Assembly: GCF_001427905.1 (NCBI RefSeq)
Contig: NZ_LMEF01000001.1
Coordinates: forward strand, 394-64,393
DNA from: Flavobacterium sp. Root420
Lineage (GTDB): Bacteria > Bacteroidota > Bacteroidia > Flavobacteriales > Flavobacteriaceae
DNA: 64,000 bases
Direction: 5' to 3'
Positions within the stretch are counted from its first letter, which is position 1, and the number at the start of each line of letters is the position of its first letter. Below, piece by piece: positions 62,119 through 64,000 of the stretch. Both the position numbers and the translations under genes were made by a program. The notes below the pieces were generated by a model that searched no databases, was not told where the DNA came from, and saw nothing but the letters and a program-made list of their open reading frames with translations.

Positions 62119-62706
62119 ATGGCAAAGGGAGAAGAAACCAGACAATTCATCATCGAAAAAGCAGCACCAATCTTTAACACAAAAGGGATTGCAGCAACTT
62201 CTATGAGTGATATTATGGAAGCCACCAAATTGTCAAAAGGAAGCATGTACGTTCATTTTGAAAATAAAGAAGTGCTCGCCTGTGCCGCCGTAGATCATAA
62301 TATGAAAATATTGGGCGATAAACTGTTGGCTGCAATCAGCAAAAGCAAAACAGCAAAAGAAGAGTTATTTACGTATATCGATTTCTTCAGCAATGGCGTA
62401 AATCCGCCCCTAACTGGTGGTTGTCCGTTACTGAATTTCGGAACAGAAGCAGATGATACCAATCCGGTTGTGAAAGAAAAGATAAACCAGGGTATTAAAT
62501 ACAACCAAAAATTACTGGAAAACAGTATCAAGAAAGGCATTGCCAACGGAGAATTCAATCCCAACTGGAACGCAGCCGATTTTGCCACCGTAATTTTCAC
62601 CATGATGGAAGGCGGCCACCTAATTTCAAGAATGTCCGGCAACAACGACAAAATGAAAGTAGTTACCACCACCCTAAAATCAATGATTGAGGAAAACAGT
62701 CTCTAA
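62119..62706 (+). CDS. TetR-family regulator adjacent to an SDR
   Basis: From the ATG at 62119 the protein has 195 residues with HTH AATSMSDIMEATKLSKGSMYVHFENKEVLA and the GGCPLLNFGTEADDTNP motif in the ligand domain. It is a clear paralogue of the TetR at 58811. Its operators at 62076 and 62725 flank the gene, so it should repress itself and the downstream SDR. An upstream TTG eight codons earlier overlaps the -7 box and is rejected as a start. Confidence 0.93.
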   Translation: MAKGEETRQFIIEKAAPIFNTKGIAATSMSDIMEATKLSKGSMYVHFENKEVLACAAVDHNMKILGDKLLAAISKSKTAKEELFTYIDFFSNGVNPPLTGGCPLLNFGTEADDTNPVVKEKINQGIKYNQKLLENSIKKGIANGEFNPNWNAADFATVIFTMMEGGHLISRMSGNNDKMKVVTTTLKSMIEENSL

Positions 62707-62720
62707 TTTTTTTTTGTTTA

Positions 62721-62743
62721 AAAAATGACCTTTCGGTCATTTT
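62721..62743 (+). promoter_or_regulatory. Second TetR operator, also a terminator-like hairpin
   Basis: TGACC-TTTC-GGTCA (62725-62738) repeats the operator arms of 62076-62089. The A-run before and T-run after give an AAAAAATGACC / GGTCATTTTTT stem, so the same bases could end the TetR transcript and bind its protein before the SDR gene. Confidence 0.7.
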
Positions 62744-62852
62744 TTAAAAATGCAAAGGTACAAAGGCGCAAAGATCAATAGTTAACAATGAAACATATAA
62801 ACAGTTACACGATTAAAACAAATAAATAAAGATTTAAACATTCTAGACAAAA

Positions 62853-62906
62853 CAATTTACAATTCACCATTAACAATTCACCATTAACAATTAACAATTA
62901 ACAATT
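62853..62906 (+). repeat. Heptanucleotide tandem array abutting the SDR start codon
   Basis: Period-7 units (CAATTTA, CAATTCA, CCATTAA, CAATTCA, CCATTAA, CAATTAA, CAATTAA, CAATT) run directly into the ATG at 62907 with no gap. Confidence 0.92.
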
Positions 62907-63716
62907 ATGAAAACTATTTTAATTTCAGGAGCGTCAAAAGGATTTGGAAGAGCCTGGACAGAAGCATTTTTAGCAAAAGGATACAAGGTAGCTGCAACAG
63001 CCAGAAATATCGATGCCCTGGCCGACTTAAAAGCGCAATACGGAGACTTTATTTTACCTCTTAAACTAGACGTAAACAACCGTGCAGAATCGTTTGCAGT
63101 CGTAGAAAAAGTACAACAACATTTCGGGTCGATTGATATCCTGATCAACAATGCCGGTTATGCTTTGAACGGTGCGGTTGAAGAAGCTTCTGAACAAGAA
63201 GCCAGAGCACAATTCGAAACCAATTTCTTCGGAACTTTATGGTTAACACAAGCCGTTTTACCCACTATGAGAAAACAACAAAGCGGTCATATCATTCAGG
63301 TTTCTTCTATTTTAGGAATCACGACTTTACCGGTTTTAGGGCTTTACAACGCTTCTAAATTTGCCGTTGAAGGTCTTACTGAAACTTTGGCTTCGGAAGT
63401 AAAACAATTCGGAATCAATGTGACTTTGGTAGAACCAAACGGTTATTTCACAGATATCTGGGGTAACGGATTCAACAGCGAAAGTATTCCCGCTTACGAC
63501 GGACTTAAAAAAGCCATTGCAGAAGGACATGATCCTGATTCTTTCGGACAAATTAACGCTACTGTACCGGCCATTATTAAATTGGTTGAAGCCGAAACTC
63601 CTCCTCTACGCCTGTTCTTAGGAAAAGTAGCTTTACCATTCGCCAAACAAACCTACGAACAAAAACTAGCCACCTGGAATGAATGGGCTGACGTTTCTGT
63701 AGCAGCACACGGATAA
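62907..63716 (+). CDS. Short-chain dehydrogenase/reductase
   Basis: The 269-residue classical SDR has SGASKGFG (7-14), NNAG (81-84), Ser134 and Y147-NAS-K151, and the FxTNFFGTLW segment common in NADP-dependent aldo/keto-type SDRs. It follows a TetR gene whose operator lies 170 bp upstream, so it is likely induced by the TetR ligand and may reduce that compound. A terminator follows. Confidence 0.92.
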   Translation: MKTILISGASKGFGRAWTEAFLAKGYKVAATARNIDALADLKAQYGDFILPLKLDVNNRAESFAVVEKVQQHFGSIDILINNAGYALNGAVEEASEQEARAQFETNFFGTLWLTQAVLPTMRKQQSGHIIQVSSILGITTLPVLGLYNASKFAVEGLTETLASEVKQFGINVTLVEPNGYFTDIWGNGFNSESIPAYDGLKKAIAEGHDPDSFGQINATVPAIIKLVEAETPPLRLFLGKVALPFAKQTYEQKLATWNEWADVSVAAHG

Positions 63717-63745
63717 TTTATATTCTGTTTTTTTTATGTTGATTG

Positions 63746-63787
63746 AACGAGATCCTTTCTTTTTAAGAGAAATGATCTCGTTTTTTC
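63746..63787 (+). terminator. Terminator after the last SDR gene
   Basis: AACGAGATC (63746-63754) pairs with GATCTCGTT (63774-63782), with an inner TTTCT/AGAAA stem, followed by a T-rich run. From here to the window end (about 210 bp) I see no gene. Confidence 0.8.
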
Positions 63788-64000
63788 TTTTTTTGTTTCA
63801 GGTTTCAGGTTTCAAGTTAGTCGCAGTACAAACTGAAAACTGTGACTGTATACTGAGACTGAAAATTTTCTTTTTCCATATTTAGATTATTTCTTAAAAT
63901 AGATTATTTCTTAAAAACAGTATTCGGTCGCTGTCTCTTTTTCTATTGACAATTTACAGTTACACTTCAAATCTTGCCTCTTGCTTACTTCTTGTTTCGT

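Noticed and set aside
1..64000. tRNA, rRNA or origin-of-replication signals
   Set aside because: No cloverleaf-like, rRNA-like or clustered DnaA-box sequences were recognised on reading; a covariance-model scan would be needed to exclude small RNAs.

Overview
The window looks like chromosome from a Flavobacterium-type member of the Bacteroidota. The DNA is AT-rich. Starts mostly lack purine-rich Shine-Dalgarno sites. Several genes are preceded by the phylum's own promoter pattern (TTG, 19-20 bp, TAnnTTTG). Lipoproteins, SusC/TonB-type receptors with a carboxypeptidase-like N-terminal domain, M56/BlaI pairs and GH130 enzymes are all typical of the group. No rRNA, tRNA or CRISPR array was seen. 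Functions are read from recalled family motifs; no database search was run.

Layout. 1-1.2 kb: the left part of an IS3-family insertion sequence with a -1 frameshift heptamer and an exact 96-bp duplication of its end. 1.2-4.7 kb: small secreted or unknown proteins and an FAD monooxygenase with an added zinc-finger-like N-terminus. 4.7-9.5 kb: a two-component cluster (two stand-alone receivers, a PAS histidine kinase with a long array of 21-residue coiled-coil repeats, and a receiver-kinase). 9.8-13.8 kb: a Na+/H+ antiporter and NAD(P)-binding oxidoreductases, one with a Tat signal. 14-16.7 kb: a predicted Cys/His amidase-like protein followed by a glutamine-synthetase-fold amidoligase-like protein. 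16.8-22.7 kb: a probable zinc-acquisition operon (His/Cys-rich small protein, two DUF4625-type lipoproteins, ZnuD-like TonB receptor, AztD-like lipoprotein) behind a promoter overlapped by Zur-type dyads. 22.7-25.2 kb: a BlaI/M56 sensor pair with three operators 20 bp apart. 25.5-27.8 kb: an orphan pair resembling phage tail-fibre and adhesin proteins.

28-40 kb is a stress-flavoured stretch: two GH130 enzymes, a DUF6766 membrane protein, a helical-toroid protein, an SDR, a large-subunit catalase, a YciE/YciF ferritin-like protein and a bestrophin. 41-46.6 kb: ankyrin protein, DUF2271 protein, PepSY-flavodoxin-reductase and ApbE flavin transferase behind a promoter with a Fur-like dyad. This reads as an iron-responsive extracytosolic flavin electron-transfer system. 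47-48.8 kb: an AraC regulator with an NmrA-like reductase. 48.9-56 kb: a complete TetR-TolC-HlyD-ABC-ABC-permease-permease export operon. 56.3-57.1 kb: three small charged proteins. 57.1-58.4 kb: two DNA glycosylases. 58.8-63.7 kb: two paralogous TetR regulons (thioesterase plus MFS pump; SDR), each with several recognisable operators.

The most unusual material lies between and around the genes: four copies of an imperfectly palindromic 145-230 bp element, three heptanucleotide tandem arrays placed directly against start codons, and TetR operator sets that let each regulon be drawn from sequence alone. Best candidates for undescribed biology are the amidase/amidoligase pair (14-16.7 kb), the Fur-controlled flavinylation operon (41-46.6 kb) and the zinc operon with its AztD-like surface lipoprotein.
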